Shown one piece after another: positions 5,104 to 14,860 of a stretch of DNA of 33,899 bases (the stretch's first letter is position 1; every line of letters starts with the position of its first letter). Source of the DNA: a virus; IMG/VR virus record IMGVR_UViG_3300047462_000043, positions 1 through 33,899 of that record, one strand, 5' to 3'. Below the pieces are notes generated by a model that was not told the DNA's origin, made no database searches, and worked only from the letters and a program-made list of their open reading frames with translations. The translations under genes were made by a program, and so were the position numbers.

Positions 5104-5120
5104 GGGAGTCTCCTTTTGGT

Positions 5121-5534
5121 TTAAGTTCCTGGCGGCGCGTAGAAGCCGATAAATCCGGGCTGGGCGAGCCACGCGCTAACCGGACGCAAAATGACGCAAT
5201 CATACGGCTCGCCGCGCGCCTCGACGACGACTCCGGTCCCGGTGCTGATCACGACGTGGTCGACGTTCTGGCCGTCTGAGGCGTAGAATCCGAGGGAGAG
5301 GGCCGGCGGGTTCTCCTGCGCGGCCGCGGCCAGCTTCGTACAAACTTTGATTTGATTGTACGATCCGTCCGGTAGCGCGATCCCGGCCTGATCCAAAACC
5401 CATCGGGCGAAGCCCGAGCAATCGACGGGGCCGCGCAACTGAGACGCCGGAGTACCGAGCGCCCACTTTGCGCCCAGCAGATACGGAGCCCCCAACGTCT
5501 CGACCGCGGTTATGATCGCCTGAGGGTATATCAT
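5121..5534 (-). CDS. NlpC/P60 endolysin, 137 aa
   Basis: ATG at 5534 overlaps the upstream stop as ATGA. The papain-like core is clear: GAPYLLGAKW, GPVDCSGFARWVL (catalytic Cys39), NVDHVVISTG (His93) and VVVEARG (third residue probably Glu105). Such enzymes cut peptide bonds in peptidoglycan stems. It is the bare catalytic domain with no cell-wall binding module and no signal peptide, so release needs a holin. Neighbours are single-pass membrane proteins, consistent with a lysis cassette. Confidence 0.85.
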   Translation of the reverse strand: MIYPQAIITAVETLGAPYLLGAKWALGTPASQLRGPVDCSGFARWVLDQAGIALPDGSYNQIKVCTKLAAAAQENPPALSLGFYASDGQNVDHVVISTGTGVVVEARGEPYDCVILRPVSAWLAQPGFIGFYAPPGT

Positions 5535-5731
5535 CGGCGGTTCTGGCCTATCAGCGTGTCGAGCTTTGAATCGATGTTGGTAAGCCGGGCGTCTAGGTCG
5601 GTTTGCCTCGACTCAATGACAGAAACCCTCGTCGGCAAGTCCGAGAATTTCAAGAGCGCCGCCCCCAGAACGAGGATAGCCACCCCCAGGATAATTTCTC
5701 GCGTCGGCGTCTGGCGTCGACCTCTTTCCAT
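5531..5731 (-). CDS. Single-pass membrane protein with coiled coil, lysis accessory candidate, 66 aa
   Basis: ATG at 5731 has AAGGA 6-7 bases upstream; an ATG at 5755 in an ATGA overlap is the alternative. One membrane helix (EIILGVAILVLGAALLKF, about 13-30) precedes a heptad-like tail (IESRQTDLDARLTNIDSKLDTLI). The layout is like small phage holin or spanin-type accessory proteins encoded beside an endolysin. No specific family recognised. Confidence 0.7.
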   Translation of the reverse strand: MERGRRQTPTREIILGVAILVLGAALLKFSDLPTRVSVIESRQTDLDARLTNIDSKLDTLIGQNRR

Positions 5732-5751
5732 TTCGGTTCCTTTTGTGAGTA

Positions 5752-6345
5752 TCATTCGTCTACCAAAACCGGGGCTTTCCATTTCGCCACGGTGAAAAGG
5801 TATTCGTCTATTAAAAGGTTTTCCGGCGAGACTTCTTCAGGGCGGTATCCGGTTAGGACATTTGCCCCGACGTGACGCATCCCCGCCACCCACGCCGCCG
5901 AGCAGTCCGGCATTTCTCCAGGCAATAGCGCGCGCGCCGCGTCCACCAGTAAGTTCGCCAATCGTGGAAAGTGCGGACGAATGAAACGCCTGATGGGGAT
6001 GGTGACAGCGGTCCGCTTGATCGATTCCCAGCCGTAGCCTTTCCCGACAAGGTTAAGCCAATACTCGCGCGCGGATCGCTTCTGAATCCCGTCAAGTCCA
6101 CCACGCACGCGGACCACCTTTAGGTCGCAGGTCCCGCGTAGATAGGTGTAGAGGTTCGTCCGCATCCCGCCGCCGATTGTTTCCTCGAACGTGTCGAGTC
6201 CACCTAGGCACTCGACGAAATGAGACGCGCGCCCGCGCTCAGCCCAGCGCAAAAGGCGCGCTACCCCGTTCGAGTTTCGATAGGTGACGGCAATCCCGTC
6301 TCCGCATTGGATCGTGTGTTCGATTTCGGCGCGGGTGATCTTCAT
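5752..6345 (-). CDS. Permuted NlpC/P60-like (YiiX/YebB-type) hydrolase, 197 aa
   Basis: ATG at 6345 overlaps the upstream stop. The order fits the circularly permuted papain fold: CGDGIAVTY at 14-22, ASHFVECLGG with His42, TFEETIGGG, a strand 'LKVVRVRGG', GKGYGWESI, then MPDCSAAWVAGM with Cys148 and YRPEEVSPENL near the end. This family includes amidases and peptidases acting on lipids or peptidoglycan. Placed between the ejection proteins and the lysis genes, it may be a virion-associated wall enzyme or a second lysin. Confidence 0.7.
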   Translation of the reverse strand: MKITRAEIEHTIQCGDGIAVTYRNSNGVARLLRWAERGRASHFVECLGGLDTFEETIGGGMRTNLYTYLRGTCDLKVVRVRGGLDGIQKRSAREYWLNLVGKGYGWESIKRTAVTIPIRRFIRPHFPRLANLLVDAARALLPGEMPDCSAAWVAGMRHVGANVLTGYRPEEVSPENLLIDEYLFTVAKWKAPVLVDE

Positions 6346-7706
6346 GGCTTCTTCTTCCCGAATTTGGACTCCAGGACGTTTCCAAGTTCGAGTTGCGCGG
6401 CTTTGGATAGGCCACGCACTCCCGATGCCGCCCCAGAGAGGACTTGCGAGTGAAGGGCTGGATTCATGATTTCAGGGAGCGCCGCCATCGCGCCGATATA
6501 CGGATGCCCCGCCATCGTTGCGCCGATGCCAGCGGCGGCGCGCACAGGGCCGGGAAGCTGGCGCACCACTCTCCCGATGCTTCCCATACCAATTCCCTGA
6601 GATCCGGCCCTTTCCGTCCCGAGCTTCTTGCTAAGCCCGTTTAGCACTTCGTTCGAGTACGAGTACCCCTTTAACGCCCCCGCATAATCTCCGGGGGCGT
6701 CGGACACGATCTTATTCATCGCTTCTTTGAGCGTGAAATACACGTCGGCGGCGGCTTTGTTAGCGACGGAATGATCCGCATTGAAAGCGTGATCGCCGTA
6801 GATGGACTTTAGCTCCTGAAGTTGGGCGAACGTGGGATTCTTACCTAGCCCCTTGAGTTCCTTGGCCGCGTTGTCGTAGGTGCTTGCCATGCGGCCGAAT
6901 TCAGGATCAAAACGCCCCTCGTATTTCTCGGCTTTTTCGGCCAGTTGCTTTATGTAGTCTTTGGGGTTCGCCAGGGTTTGCGCGTCGGCCCCCATCTGTC
7001 CGATTGCGTTGCCGTAGGCGTCCTTAATGATCTTGGCCTGCTCCAATGCCTCTTGAGTGTTGGAATTAACAAGGCCGTGTTCCTTCATGAAAGCGCCCAA
7101 ATCGCTCACTTCCTCGGGTTCTAGGTGTCCGAGATAGTTGCGGTTGAGCATGGCCGACTTCACGGCAGATTTGCTCGAAGCATTGTCGAGCTTGTCAGCG
7201 ACTCCGGGCAGAATCTTCCCAAGACCGTAAGCCGTAGCGCCTCCAATAACAGCGCCTTTCCCAGCGTCCTCAAGGTTTTGAAGCGGGTTTTTTGTGAGGT
7301 TGCTATCTGATAGCGAGTTTGCGGCTCCGAGCGCCCCATTCGTGATGATGGGGGAAGCATCCATGGCGGCCGCCGCCGCTTCTCCGGCTTCTCCCGCAAA
7401 AGGGACGGCAAGAGGCGCAAGATTCCCAGTCGCCGCGCCAGTGTAGTAGGACATCTTGTTCTGTTCTTTTGCTTGCTCTGCTTTCTGGGTCAGGTGCGCC
7501 ATCTCGTCGGTGTAATTCGACTTGTCGGACAGCGGATTGATTGGAGCGACAGCCGAAGCAATCTGTTGACCGAAAGGGAAGTTTCTCAGGGCTCCGCGCG
7601 CGAATGATTCCCCTTCGCTTTGAGCCTGCGGCGCAGGATCCTCAGAAAATAACGAATCGTCCTGCTTCTGCGGTGCGGCCTGGTCCGAGAAAAGTTGATC
7701 TTCCAT
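6342..7706 (-). CDS. Candidate ejection (internal virion) protein 3, 454 aa
   Basis: ATG at 7706 overlaps the stop of the previous gene. A Gln/Asp/Ser-rich head, a Gly/Ala-rich hydrophobic zone (about residues 90-165, glycine-zipper-like: GKGAVIGGATAYGLGKILPG), a helical middle with many Ala/Lys/Glu, and another Gly/Ala hydrophobic zone near 390-440 (AAAGIGATMAGHPYIGAMAALPEI). Hydrophobic zipper zones fit a protein that enters the host envelope during DNA injection. It ends in a basic tail (KFGKKKP). Assigned by position and composition only. Confidence 0.6.
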   Translation of the reverse strand: MEDQLFSDQAAPQKQDDSLFSEDPAPQAQSEGESFARGALRNFPFGQQIASAVAPINPLSDKSNYTDEMAHLTQKAEQAKEQNKMSYYTGAATGNLAPLAVPFAGEAGEAAAAAMDASPIITNGALGAANSLSDSNLTKNPLQNLEDAGKGAVIGGATAYGLGKILPGVADKLDNASSKSAVKSAMLNRNYLGHLEPEEVSDLGAFMKEHGLVNSNTQEALEQAKIIKDAYGNAIGQMGADAQTLANPKDYIKQLAEKAEKYEGRFDPEFGRMASTYDNAAKELKGLGKNPTFAQLQELKSIYGDHAFNADHSVANKAAADVYFTLKEAMNKIVSDAPGDYAGALKGYSYSNEVLNGLSKKLGTERAGSQGIGMGSIGRVVRQLPGPVRAAAGIGATMAGHPYIGAMAALPEIMNPALHSQVLSGAASGVRGLSKAAQLELGNVLESKFGKKKP

Positions 7707-9070
7707 TATTGAGCCGTCCCGACGGGATGGTACTTCCCGCTAATCGGGCTCCATTCGTAGTTTTTCCCGTTTCGAGTCGTCGTCTGACCATACGGACCCT
7801 GCGCGCCACGAGACGCGCTCCTGACCGCAGAGTTTGCCCCAGCCAGTTTCGATATTGCCGCTTGTGCTTGGTCCGACGTGGGGGCATTGCCGAATCCAAG
7901 ATTTGCCAAGAAAGTTCTAATGGTTCCTGCCTTCTGCGACGCATCGGTGATGTCTTTTGCGGCGCTTTGCTGTGCGTTCTGTGCGGCCTGCGCGCGTTCC
8001 AGAGCCGCATTTTGAGTCTCGTAAGCGATGCGGCCCCTGTTAGCGGCCGCTTCAAGGTCTTGTCCGCGCTCTTGTGTTTTACGCTCGCCAGCGGATCGTG
8101 CATTCTCGGCCGCGATGGCCGCCGCCGCGCGGGTGTTCTCGTCGTTGGCGCGTTGCTGGTTAATGTCGAGTTCCTGGCTCCTAAACTGCTTGTCGAACTT
8201 GGCCCGCAGGGCCTCTAGCATCTGCTGGCGCTGGGAGTTTTCGTTTTCGGAGATGTTCTTTGCGAAGCCGGGATTCCCGGCGCGGGCGACTCCCTGCATG
8301 ATTCCGTCTCCGAGAGCTCCAAGAGCCCGTGCGGCACGCTGTCCCGCGCTCGGACCCTTTGAAAGAGCGGCGAGGTACTGGCTAAGCTCATCGCGTTGAT
8401 CCGGCGAGAGTTTAGACGCTCCGGCCTGGGCCGCCGGAGTCGACGCGGCTGGACCTGCCGTGGGATCAATCCCGGACAAACCCCAAGCGTCTAATGCGGG
8501 AGTTTTCGGCATTGGAGCGGCGGGAGCCGACGCAATTTGCGGGGCCGCTGACTGCGGGGGCACGTTGAGACCGCCTGATCGGTCGGTGTCCGTGCTGCTG
8601 GACACGGAAAACGGGTCCGGGGGAGCGGCCATCTGAGCGCCCTGCGTTTCCTTGGGCGGCAACGTGGCGGGGCTCGGCGGGACGCCGCCGAACATCTTTG
8701 GAGCGAGCGCACCCCTGATATCGCTGGCGCTATCGGGAGCGTGGTTATTCGCCGCCGCCACAAGTTGCTGGAGCGGGGATTCTTCGCTGAAAGTGCTGGC
8801 GTCGGCTTGCGGAACCCCGCCCTCGTAGAGATGAATTACTCCGTCGGCCATGCCCTTGTGCGTCGGGGACTTTTTCATGAGCCCGGAAATGGAGTCAAAG
8901 TCGGTGTCGGCCACCATTCCCCCTTTGGACATCGCAAGCGATCCACCGTCACGCAAAGCCTTCGGCGTGAAGGTAGAAACCTCCTGCTCGGGCGCGGTAG
9001 AGGGATCGTAGGCATCCTTTCCACGGAAAAATTCGGACAGTGCGTCTTTCTGCTCTTTGGTCATCGCCAT
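7706..9070 (-). CDS. Candidate ejection protein 2, 454 aa
   Basis: ATG at 9070, one base after the previous stop. A disordered Pro/Ala/Ser-rich N-terminal half is followed by a long helical coiled-coil region (residues about 265-380, rich in Gln, Arg, Ala and Glu; RSQELDINQQRANDENTRA) and a Gly/Thr tail ending YEWSPISGKYHPVG. The composition and position after the hub match internal virion proteins of short-tailed phages. No enzymatic motif seen. Confidence 0.6.
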   Translation of the reverse strand: MAMTKEQKDALSEFFRGKDAYDPSTAPEQEVSTFTPKALRDGGSLAMSKGGMVADTDFDSISGLMKKSPTHKGMADGVIHLYEGGVPQADASTFSEESPLQQLVAAANNHAPDSASDIRGALAPKMFGGVPPSPATLPPKETQGAQMAAPPDPFSVSSSTDTDRSGGLNVPPQSAAPQIASAPAAPMPKTPALDAWGLSGIDPTAGPAASTPAAQAGASKLSPDQRDELSQYLAALSKGPSAGQRAARALGALGDGIMQGVARAGNPGFAKNISENENSQRQQMLEALRAKFDKQFRSQELDINQQRANDENTRAAAAIAAENARSAGERKTQERGQDLEAAANRGRIAYETQNAALERAQAAQNAQQSAAKDITDASQKAGTIRTFLANLGFGNAPTSDQAQAAISKLAGANSAVRSASRGAQGPYGQTTTRNGKNYEWSPISGKYHPVGTAQ

Positions 9071-9071
9071 T

Positions 9072-10328
9072 TTATGCCCCCTGCCCGGCGCGAAGCATTG
9101 AAAGCGCGCGCATTACGCTCGCCACGTCTGACGGGTGAGGATCCGAAGGAGGACGAGGCGTCGGAACGTGCTTGGCTAGGAAATCCCGCACCGCAGGATT
9201 TGCCATAGCCGTGCGCGGCACGACAAACTCCCCGGGCGAGAGCTTGGCGGGCACAGTGTCATTCTGCAAAGAGTCTCCCGCGACTCTAGCTTGACCGGGA
9301 ACGGGGCCGCCGACCTTGAAATTTATCGCCGGGAGTGTTTGCGGGGGGATTTCCCCGCCGTCTGCGTGCGATATCGCTGTAGCCAGGTTGTTAGTCGCCC
9401 CGGCATTCATGGCTCCAGCGCCCAAAGTAGCCCCCGCTCCAAGCACGGACCCAACGAGACCCGCCGCCTGCTGACCGGCGGCGGTCGCTTGATTGGCCTG
9501 CGCCTCGCCGACCCCGGCTTCCTCTTGACCCTTTTGGAGAGCAAGGGACGCGGCCTCTTGCGGAGCCTCGACCTGATTCTGCTCCTGCACGGTCTGCTCG
9601 CCCTGCACGTTTTGATTCGCCAGCGTTTGAGCGTTGGTCGTGTTGTAGGTGTTCGCCGCCTGTTGGGTAGCCTGGTTGGCGAGGTTGGTTTGCTGGGTAT
9701 TTTGGGCGTTGAACTGATTCAAGGCGTTCTGAGCCGCCGCGACGGTGTTGGCCTGCGTCGTTTGGTCGCCGTACATGGTATTTGCTAACGCGCCCTCGTT
9801 CGAGAGAGCCGTGAGTCCCTGAGTTGCGGCCTGACCCTGCGCCTGCAAAGCATCGAGATTGGCGGTCTGCGCCGCGTTGTCGGCGTTCTGCGTCTGTAGC
9901 GCGGCAGAAATGAGGGACTGCGGCACGCCCTCGGCCGCGAACTGCTGGGCAATCGCTCCGTTTTGTCCGGCGGTGTTCGCGTTGACGGTGTTTTCAGCTT
10001 CCGCGATCTGCGCCTGTTCCTGCGGCGTCATGCCGTTGGCGCTGGCGATCTCCTGCTCCTGAGAGAGTGCCTGTTGCATCGTGGACATCGGCACGGAGGA
10101 CAAATCCTCGGAGCCGTAAGCCGAAGGTCCAGCCGCCGCCGCCTGGGCCTGAGCGGCGCTTAAATCTCCGGTGTTTGTGTATTGGGCTAGGGGCGAGAGT
10201 TGGAGCTGTGCCGCGTCCGGCGTCGATATCCCCTCAATCGTCGAAAGGATTTGCGCCAGATCGCTCTGGCCGACTTCGTTCTCGCCACCTGTGATCGCGT
10301 TGGTGATACTGCTGATTGGATTTGCCAT
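9072..10328 (-). CDS. Candidate ejection protein 1, 418 aa
   Basis: Very rich in Ala, Gln and Asn (long helical Gln/Ala stretches at about 55-290), then a Gly/Ala hydrophobic zone (GLVGSVLGAGATLGAGAM, about 295). A C-terminal module ARVAGDSLQNDTVPAKLSPG followed by EFVVPRTAM is a recurrent motif near the C-terminus of phage injection or tail-associated proteins. ATG at 10328 lies 3 bases after the upstream stop. Assigned as an ejection protein by composition, motif and order. Confidence 0.65.
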   Translation of the reverse strand: MANPISSITNAITGGENEVGQSDLAQILSTIEGISTPDAAQLQLSPLAQYTNTGDLSAAQAQAAAAGPSAYGSEDLSSVPMSTMQQALSQEQEIASANGMTPQEQAQIAEAENTVNANTAGQNGAIAQQFAAEGVPQSLISAALQTQNADNAAQTANLDALQAQGQAATQGLTALSNEGALANTMYGDQTTQANTVAAAQNALNQFNAQNTQQTNLANQATQQAANTYNTTNAQTLANQNVQGEQTVQEQNQVEAPQEAASLALQKGQEEAGVGEAQANQATAAGQQAAGLVGSVLGAGATLGAGAMNAGATNNLATAISHADGGEIPPQTLPAINFKVGGPVPGQARVAGDSLQNDTVPAKLSPGEFVVPRTAMANPAVRDFLAKHVPTPRPPSDPHPSDVASVMRALSMLRAGQGA

Positions 10329-10331
10329 GGG

Positions 10332-11918
10332 TTATATTCCTAGCCATCTTCCGATGTCGTTAGCCACTGACTCTACGGGGTTGATTAGATATTCATTCAC
10401 GGGTGCGGCGATGGGGAAAACCACGTCTGCAACATTGCCCGCGTTTACGCCGCTTCCAGACGGATCATTTACTCCGTTTAGGCCGCTTTGAGTTTGGGCC
10501 GAAGACTGTATCTTTTGTATTTGAGAATTGAGATTCGACAATTCCCCATTTAAGTCCTGTATAAACGTATTGAATTGAGAAGCGGTTTGTCCTCCGAAAT
10601 GGTTGACGCCGTACTGTTGGTTTGCGTAATTCCCGTAATTCTCGACGGCTTGCGCCTCCGCTTCCAGTGGTGCAAGTTGGGCCGCCGTTTCTGCCCCAGC
10701 CAAATTGAACGAATTGTCGCTTGACAGTGTGGGCGCAGTCCCGGCCTCCGAAACGGTCGACGAATTAATCGGCTCAACGGGGGCATTTGCGCCAAGCAAG
10801 GACTGCAAGGCCGCGACGTTTGCGTAATCCTGCGCCGTCGCCAGGTTTGCAGCATTCACCGCTGGCGCTGTCTGAGTGAGATACGAAGACAAATTGACCG
10901 GCGTCGGCGTTGCCGTGGTGTTCTGCGTTCCGAGGTTAGTGCCGTATGTAGCCGTGGCCGGTTTATTGTCTACGGCCAGTTGACCGGACAGCGTGGCCCA
11001 TTGTGCCGGAGTGATGCCAAGGGCGGTCAAGTCTGCCTGCGTAGGCGTGTTGTTGGTGAGGTCGGAGAGCAACTGAGTATTGCCGGAGGCGTTCGCGGAC
11101 TGCGCCGCGTTCACGGCGTTGTCCAGATAGCTTGTCAGGTTGGTCGCGAACGTTTGCGGCGCGGCCTGAGCCGCCGCCGTGGTCGCGTTGTCGGTCGCGA
11201 TGGCATTCTGTAAAGCGGTATCGGCCGCCGTGGTCCCGGCCGTTAATTGGCTCTGGAGATTGGCCGCGGGGGCTACCGCGCTTTCGATCTGGCCGTATGC
11301 TCCCGGCGTCTGGGAAATCAGGAGAGAATCGAGGGTAGTGTCGCCCGTCGTTGCGCCGGGTGCTTCAAAAGGGGAAAGCGCCGTTGAAATGTCGGCGGGG
11401 TTGTTTCCAGCGTTCCAGAGATTCGCCTGCTGGACGGCGTTTTGAATGTTTGTCGTGAGCGAGGAATAGGGCGCGCTGGCCTCGAACGTGTTAGCGGAGT
11501 TCGGAGCCGCGGCCGATGCGCCCAGCTCGGTGTTGTAGGATGCCTGCTGGGTCGGCGTGAGCGTGGAAGGGGCCGTCGCAACGGCGGTGTTCGTGGCGGT
11601 GTCGGTCGGGACGACGTTTAATTGACCCGTATAGGTGTTTACGGCCGGGGTGATTGCCGATCCCGCGGCGTTGATCTGGCCGCCCACTTGTCCCGCCACT
11701 TGACCCGCTAATCCGTTAGCTTGCTGAGCGTTGGAGTTTAGGTAAGATGAAAGCTGGGCCGACGGCTGGGCCGGGACATTGACCCCCTGGGCCGATGCGC
11801 TCGGTTTCGTCGCCGCGCCAGCGGTGCCAGCTCCACCGGCCGCAACGGGAGCGGCCACGGGTTGATTTGCAGTCGTCGCCGCCTGCGCGGAGGGGTCGGA
11901 AGGATCAACAAACGCCAC
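10332..11918 (-). CDS. Ala/Thr/Asn/Gln-rich virion protein, 528 aa
   Basis: ATG at 11918 abuts the stop of the small tail protein. The whole chain is low-complexity (Ala, Thr, Asn, Gln, Ser) with few charges, probably long helices, and a more ordered C-terminus (VADVVFPIAAPVNEYLINP). It lies between the tail-hub pair and the ejection proteins, so it is likely an internal virion or needle-associated protein. Function not recognised from motifs. Confidence 0.6.
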   Translation of the reverse strand: MAFVDPSDPSAQAATTANQPVAAPVAAGGAGTAGAATKPSASAQGVNVPAQPSAQLSSYLNSNAQQANGLAGQVAGQVGGQINAAGSAITPAVNTYTGQLNVVPTDTATNTAVATAPSTLTPTQQASYNTELGASAAAPNSANTFEASAPYSSLTTNIQNAVQQANLWNAGNNPADISTALSPFEAPGATTGDTTLDSLLISQTPGAYGQIESAVAPAANLQSQLTAGTTAADTALQNAIATDNATTAAAQAAPQTFATNLTSYLDNAVNAAQSANASGNTQLLSDLTNNTPTQADLTALGITPAQWATLSGQLAVDNKPATATYGTNLGTQNTTATPTPVNLSSYLTQTAPAVNAANLATAQDYANVAALQSLLGANAPVEPINSSTVSEAGTAPTLSSDNSFNLAGAETAAQLAPLEAEAQAVENYGNYANQQYGVNHFGGQTASQFNTFIQDLNGELSNLNSQIQKIQSSAQTQSGLNGVNDPSGSGVNAGNVADVVFPIAAPVNEYLINPVESVANDIGRWLGI

Positions 11919-12326
11919 TTAGAACACCTCCAAAGAGACGCTGTAGACGCTTCCCGCCGTGAGTCCAACAATGTTCAGAATCGAAATGGTCTTTCCGTTG
12001 TACGTCCAATTCGCGGCAGATACCGCCGTCGTCATGGCGACATTCGTATTCCCGACGAGTTGGACATTGCAAACGGTGACGCCGGAAGGCGGGACCGGCA
12101 AAGGGTTGGTGAAAGAAAGCGGCGTCGTCGATCCCGCGGTGACTTTTTGCGTGTAGACGGCGCGCTGAAGGTTGGCGAAGCCAACCCCACCGTTCAGGAT
12201 GTTGTAAACGTTCAGAGTGAACAGGTTCATGTTCGCTAGGAATTTCTGGAAAGTAGACCCGAGCGAAGCGTAGTCGCCGAAATCGAATCTGTAAAGCGGG
12301 GGTAGCGGGTTTGAATTCTGACTCAT
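11919..12326 (-). CDS. Small tail-associated structural protein, 135 aa
   Basis: ATG at 12326 overlaps the hub stop as ATGA. The start MSQNSNPLPPLYRFDFGDYA and NLFTLNVYNILNGGVGFANL are typical of a small podovirus structural family encoded directly after the hub. The second half is a beta-sandwich-like domain with NPLPVPPSGVTV and a hydrophobic C-terminal strand. Probably a tail appendage or adaptor; family name unknown to me. Confidence 0.7.
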   Translation of the reverse strand: MSQNSNPLPPLYRFDFGDYASLGSTFQKFLANMNLFTLNVYNILNGGVGFANLQRAVYTQKVTAGSTTPLSFTNPLPVPPSGVTVCNVQLVGNTNVAMTTAVSAANWTYNGKTISILNIVGLTAGSVYSVSLEVF

Positions 12327-14860
12327 CGGCTCCGGCTCCCAAGGAAATCAAAGAACACAACGTAGCCAGACAGCGTAAACCCGGCGAACGCCTGCGCCAC
12401 GTTTATGGAAACGTTGGCCCAATGACCTATGCTGGTGTTCTTGGTCGAGTAGGTCGATATCGGCTTCGGCGATGAAAGCGTCACTCCCCATGCAGTCGAG
12501 CCCCAAGCAAACGTTCCCCATGTAAGCGCGTTCTGCGGTGTGAGGGTGTTCGTCTCGCCGTATGGGTAAAAATCCGTCGAGAACGTGACCATGGCGTCAA
12601 GAAAGGAAATCTGCGAAAATTCAAAATTCCAGGTCGTGAATTTCTTTATGAACGCCGGATATCCGCAAGTGGTCGGCATGAATGTAACCGTGGAATTGAT
12701 CGCCGCGGTATCGGTCGCCGTTCCTACCAAGAATCCCACCACGGAAGTTACGGTGACGACTCCGGTGTTCGCGTTGTTGGCCGTGACAGTTGCGGTCGAC
12801 GTCGCGCGGCTGTTCGTCTGCGAAATCTGATCGCCGATGTTCACATTTAAGGAGTTGGAAAGCGTCAGCGTGGAAGTGCCGACGGCGGTGATAATAACCG
12901 TTGACGCAGGGTCCGCGTAGTCGGTAGATGTAAAAGTCTTGCGCTCCTGCAAAATATAGCCCTGCGGGGTTGCGAGGTACATACGATCATTCGCCGGATT
13001 TACAATAGCGGCAGTAACCCCACCTGGAATCTGCCACGTCGTCCACGCCTGGGTGATCCAGTTATAGCGGTACTGCAAAGTCGAGTAGGTGTCCGTTGCG
13101 TTCTGCTGAAGGAAAAGGATGTAGGCATTGTCCGACTGATACCCTAGGCCGAACGCGAGCGAAGGGAAATTCGGGTACTGTGACGAGGCCAGTGCGAGAA
13201 TGTCACCCTGGATATTTCGGGACATGATCTCACAACCCGATTCGTTGACAAGCATGACTCCCTGGGTCGTGAAGAAGTAGCCCGCGTTGTTGAGCGCGGC
13301 CATCGTCTCCGAGCCGTTTATGAACGAGGTCGTGTCCAAAGTGGTTACGGTCAATGCCGTTGGTGAAGTGCCGGTGACAAGGAAAACTCCCTCTTTTGGC
13401 TTGACGACAATCAGGCCAGTCCTTACCGGAATAATGCGGCCGATAGGGTAATTGAGCGAGCCGACGGGCTGGGTATTGGCTGGCGGCACGCTCTCAGGCT
13501 GTGAGACATTGGAGACGGCTAAATAATTCTGAACGGTCGTATTGGCCGAGGCGTAGGAGGTGCCGGAAGAAGGCACTTTCGGAGACCAGCACGTCGTCCG
13601 CGAGGAAGTGACCGAGAAAAACGCCTGCGAAAGATTCTGCGCGGTCACTTGCATTTGACCGGGTAAGCCCGCGTAGCCAGAGGTATATTGAGCGATGAAC
13701 AGCAAGTTATTCGGATCTTGATTGATGACCGAGACAAGATTCTGCGCGGTCGTCTGGATATTGACGGACGGCGTACCACCCGTGTAGACCGCAAACGTCC
13801 TAGACGCGGGAATGTTGCTTGCGCCGCCCGTATAGGTGTACGACGTGCCCGACGTGCTGTCCTTCAGCGTTACCGTGTCGCCGGACTGGATGCCGAGAGA
13901 AGCCCCTACCGCGTCCAGGGTCAGGAGAACGTCTTGCAAGGTCGAATAGTTGGCGTAGAAAGCCATATTCGAGAAATAGCCGATGTCCTGCGCGAGCGGA
14001 GGTTGATTGTACGGCTGCCCGACCGTGGTCTGCCCCGAGTCGGTGTACAGGTCCGCGCCCAGAAGCGAATCAAGAGTCGTGTCCGCGTAGGAAACGCTAC
14101 TTCCGCTTGAGTAATTGGCCTGGGCCACTAACTGATAATTATTGCCTGGAGGAACGGTCAGGCTACCGGTGTTTGGCGTCCGGTAGATTTGATAGAACCA
14201 ATTCAGCGTTGCCGCAGTTGAAATAACCATCGGGGGAACGCTGAAAACGAGATTCACGTTTACCGGATTGTTCGCGTTTGCCGGGTTTGAAATATAAGCA
14301 GGCTGTGACGGCGCGCCGAGGATCAAGAGGTTCGAGTTATCGGTGTAACCCCAGACGATAGAATAGGCGCATTGTGACCCGACGTTGAGGAAGCCCGAGG
14401 AAATAGTGGCCGTGACCGTTGGCACGGTGTCCAGGGCCTGCGGAGCTCCCGCGGGAACGGGGGCGTTCGAGTTGACGCCCGATAGCTTATAGATTCCGTT
14501 CGAGGTCGTGAAATAGGAATTCCCGCCAGCCAGCATTTGATGAATAAAACCGCCCGTCGGCTGGTTCATGCTTAAACCGGAATAAATCGACCACGTTCCC
14601 GCGCCGTTATCTTGGGCGAACTGGCCGCCGTTGAACGAAGCGTAAAGCGTGTTTTCGTAGACAAATAATTTTGTGATGTAGCCGTTCGTCGTCGTGAATT
14701 TCTGGGTGCTGTAGTAGTTGAATCCTCGCCGCGTCGAAGTGTTCCCTATTTGGTCGCAATTGACGTTATTGGCGACGAGCATTGCGCCGACCGGCGCCTG
14801 GGTGCCTACGTTGTTCGCGTAGGTGTACAGGCCCTTTGAATCAAGGCAAGCGAAATTCAA
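12323..14860 (-). CDS. Tail hub / stabilisation protein (P22 gp10-like), 845 aa
   Basis: Largest gene. The N-terminal region (VGAMLVANNVNCDQIGNTST, then RRGFNYYS) lists boundary strands seen in hub proteins of P22-like short-tailed phages. Later blades include EGVFLVTGTSPTALTVTTL and NAGYFFTTQGVMLVNESG, consistent with a beta-propeller. A ~200-residue beta-rich insertion (around 300-480, TTVGQPYNQPP ... YTYTGG) interrupts it. The C-terminus is a beta domain with FTTWNFEFSQISFL. Position after the connector and before ejection genes supports the hub call. Confidence 0.7.
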   Translation of the reverse strand: MNFACLDSKGLYTYANNVGTQAPVGAMLVANNVNCDQIGNTSTRRGFNYYSTQKFTTTNGYITKLFVYENTLYASFNGGQFAQDNGAGTWSIYSGLSMNQPTGGFIHQMLAGGNSYFTTSNGIYKLSGVNSNAPVPAGAPQALDTVPTVTATISSGFLNVGSQCAYSIVWGYTDNSNLLILGAPSQPAYISNPANANNPVNVNLVFSVPPMVISTAATLNWFYQIYRTPNTGSLTVPPGNNYQLVAQANYSSGSSVSYADTTLDSLLGADLYTDSGQTTVGQPYNQPPLAQDIGYFSNMAFYANYSTLQDVLLTLDAVGASLGIQSGDTVTLKDSTSGTSYTYTGGASNIPASRTFAVYTGGTPSVNIQTTAQNLVSVINQDPNNLLFIAQYTSGYAGLPGQMQVTAQNLSQAFFSVTSSRTTCWSPKVPSSGTSYASANTTVQNYLAVSNVSQPESVPPANTQPVGSLNYPIGRIIPVRTGLIVVKPKEGVFLVTGTSPTALTVTTLDTTSFINGSETMAALNNAGYFFTTQGVMLVNESGCEIMSRNIQGDILALASSQYPNFPSLAFGLGYQSDNAYILFLQQNATDTYSTLQYRYNWITQAWTTWQIPGGVTAAIVNPANDRMYLATPQGYILQERKTFTSTDYADPASTVIITAVGTSTLTLSNSLNVNIGDQISQTNSRATSTATVTANNANTGVVTVTSVVGFLVGTATDTAAINSTVTFMPTTCGYPAFIKKFTTWNFEFSQISFLDAMVTFSTDFYPYGETNTLTPQNALTWGTFAWGSTAWGVTLSSPKPISTYSTKNTSIGHWANVSINVAQAFAGFTLSGYVVFFDFLGSRSR

